Assembly (NCBI GenBank): GCA_004802725.1
Contig: SGPM01000335.1
Coordinates: forward strand, 1-28,761
Direction of reading: 5' to 3'
Origin: Antrodiella citrinella
Lineage: Eukaryota > Basidiomycota > Agaricomycetes > Polyporales > Steccherinaceae
DNA: 28,761 nt
Shown here: piece after piece, positions 28,618 to 28,761 of the stretch
Layout: the number at the start of each line of letters is the position of its first letter
Numbering within the stretch: position 1 is the stretch's first letter
Position numbers and translations under genes: made by a program
The notes under the pieces: generated by a model
Told to the model about the DNA's origin: nothing
Databases searched by the model: none
The model's input: only the letters and a program-made list of their open reading frames with translations

Positions 28618-28623
28618 TTTATA
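28618..28623 (-). promoter_or_regulatory. TATA box of the extra ORF
   Basis: TATAAA on minus in CACCGTATAAAGGAAAG lies 71 bp upstream of the ATG at 28547. This spacing fits an independent RNA polymerase II promoter rather than expression as part of a polyprotein. Confidence 0.45.
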
Positions 28624-28761
28624 CGGTGTTTGAACGCTGAATTGCTCGGGAAGATGTGGGTATCACCCAGCNGGGTATTGGAATNNCGATNNNATGNANN
28701 NTNNNNGNGGAATNGTNCTNNNNGGNNAACNGGNGCNGNGNNNGNNANNGGAAACCATTTC
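28624..28761. other. Low-quality right edge
   Basis: Many Ns from 28672 onward. It is the upstream flank of the extra ORF; nothing else can be read. Confidence 0.6.

Overview
This window looks like nuclear DNA of a filamentous basidiomycete, most likely an agaricomycete. The genes are cut by many short GT-AG introns of about 45-80 bp. The protein set (Bem46 hydrolase, site-2 protease, Ykt6, P5A ATPase) is eukaryotic and fungal in style. The repeats are fungal Copia, Ty3/Gypsy and non-LTR elements. Species cannot be told from the sequence. Runs of N and scattered single Ns sit almost only in the repeat-rich right half, as expected of collapsed or low-quality repeat assembly.

Left half (1-13.9 kb) is ordinary gene space. 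From left to right: a degenerate spaced repeat (590-1070); a small secreted or membrane protein on minus (1551-2330, 4 exons, 203 aa); a Bem46/ABHD13 alpha/beta hydrolase on plus (3230-4996, 10 exons, 375 aa); a site-2 protease on minus (5122-7160, 7 exons, 560 aa); the Ykt6 SNARE on plus (7432-8210, 4 exons, 199 aa); a P5A ATPase of the Spf1 type on plus (8825-13366, 19 coding exons, 1197 aa); and a small two-exon gene of unknown function on minus (13610-13904). I rebuilt all exon chains by hand from splice signals, frame and family resemblance, and every chain closes in frame. Several products serve the ER/Golgi system: site-2 protease releases membrane-bound transcription factors in the Golgi, Ykt6 drives membrane fusion, and Spf1 removes misinserted helices from the ER membrane. 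This is shared location, not evidence of an operon.

Right half (14.1-28.8 kb) is a nested graveyard of mobile elements. A tyrosine-recombinase-like gene (14102-15706), already frameshifted, is cut off by a 783 bp LTR (15707-16489). After it come a 5'-truncated RecQ-like helicase fragment, a Gypsy gag relic on minus, LTR-like sequence, and a second copy of the 15.7 kb LTR family in inverted orientation (19014-19800). Next are an isolated RNase H fragment of a non-LTR element and a large ORF1 of a non-LTR element on minus with a premature stop. A broken gene of an unknown family (22622-24018) is interrupted by an internally deleted Copia element (24019-27250). A third, partial copy of the LTR family (27315-27456) is interrupted by a Gypsy-type LTR (27457-27829). 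That LTR's element runs off the right edge on minus and carries an unusual extra ORF with its own TATA box (27874-28547).

I see no complete new biological system. The items most worth checking are the extra ORF next to the Gypsy 3' LTR, the altered recombinase, the unknown repetitive gene family, and the split start codon and GC-AG intron inferred for the P5A ATPase.
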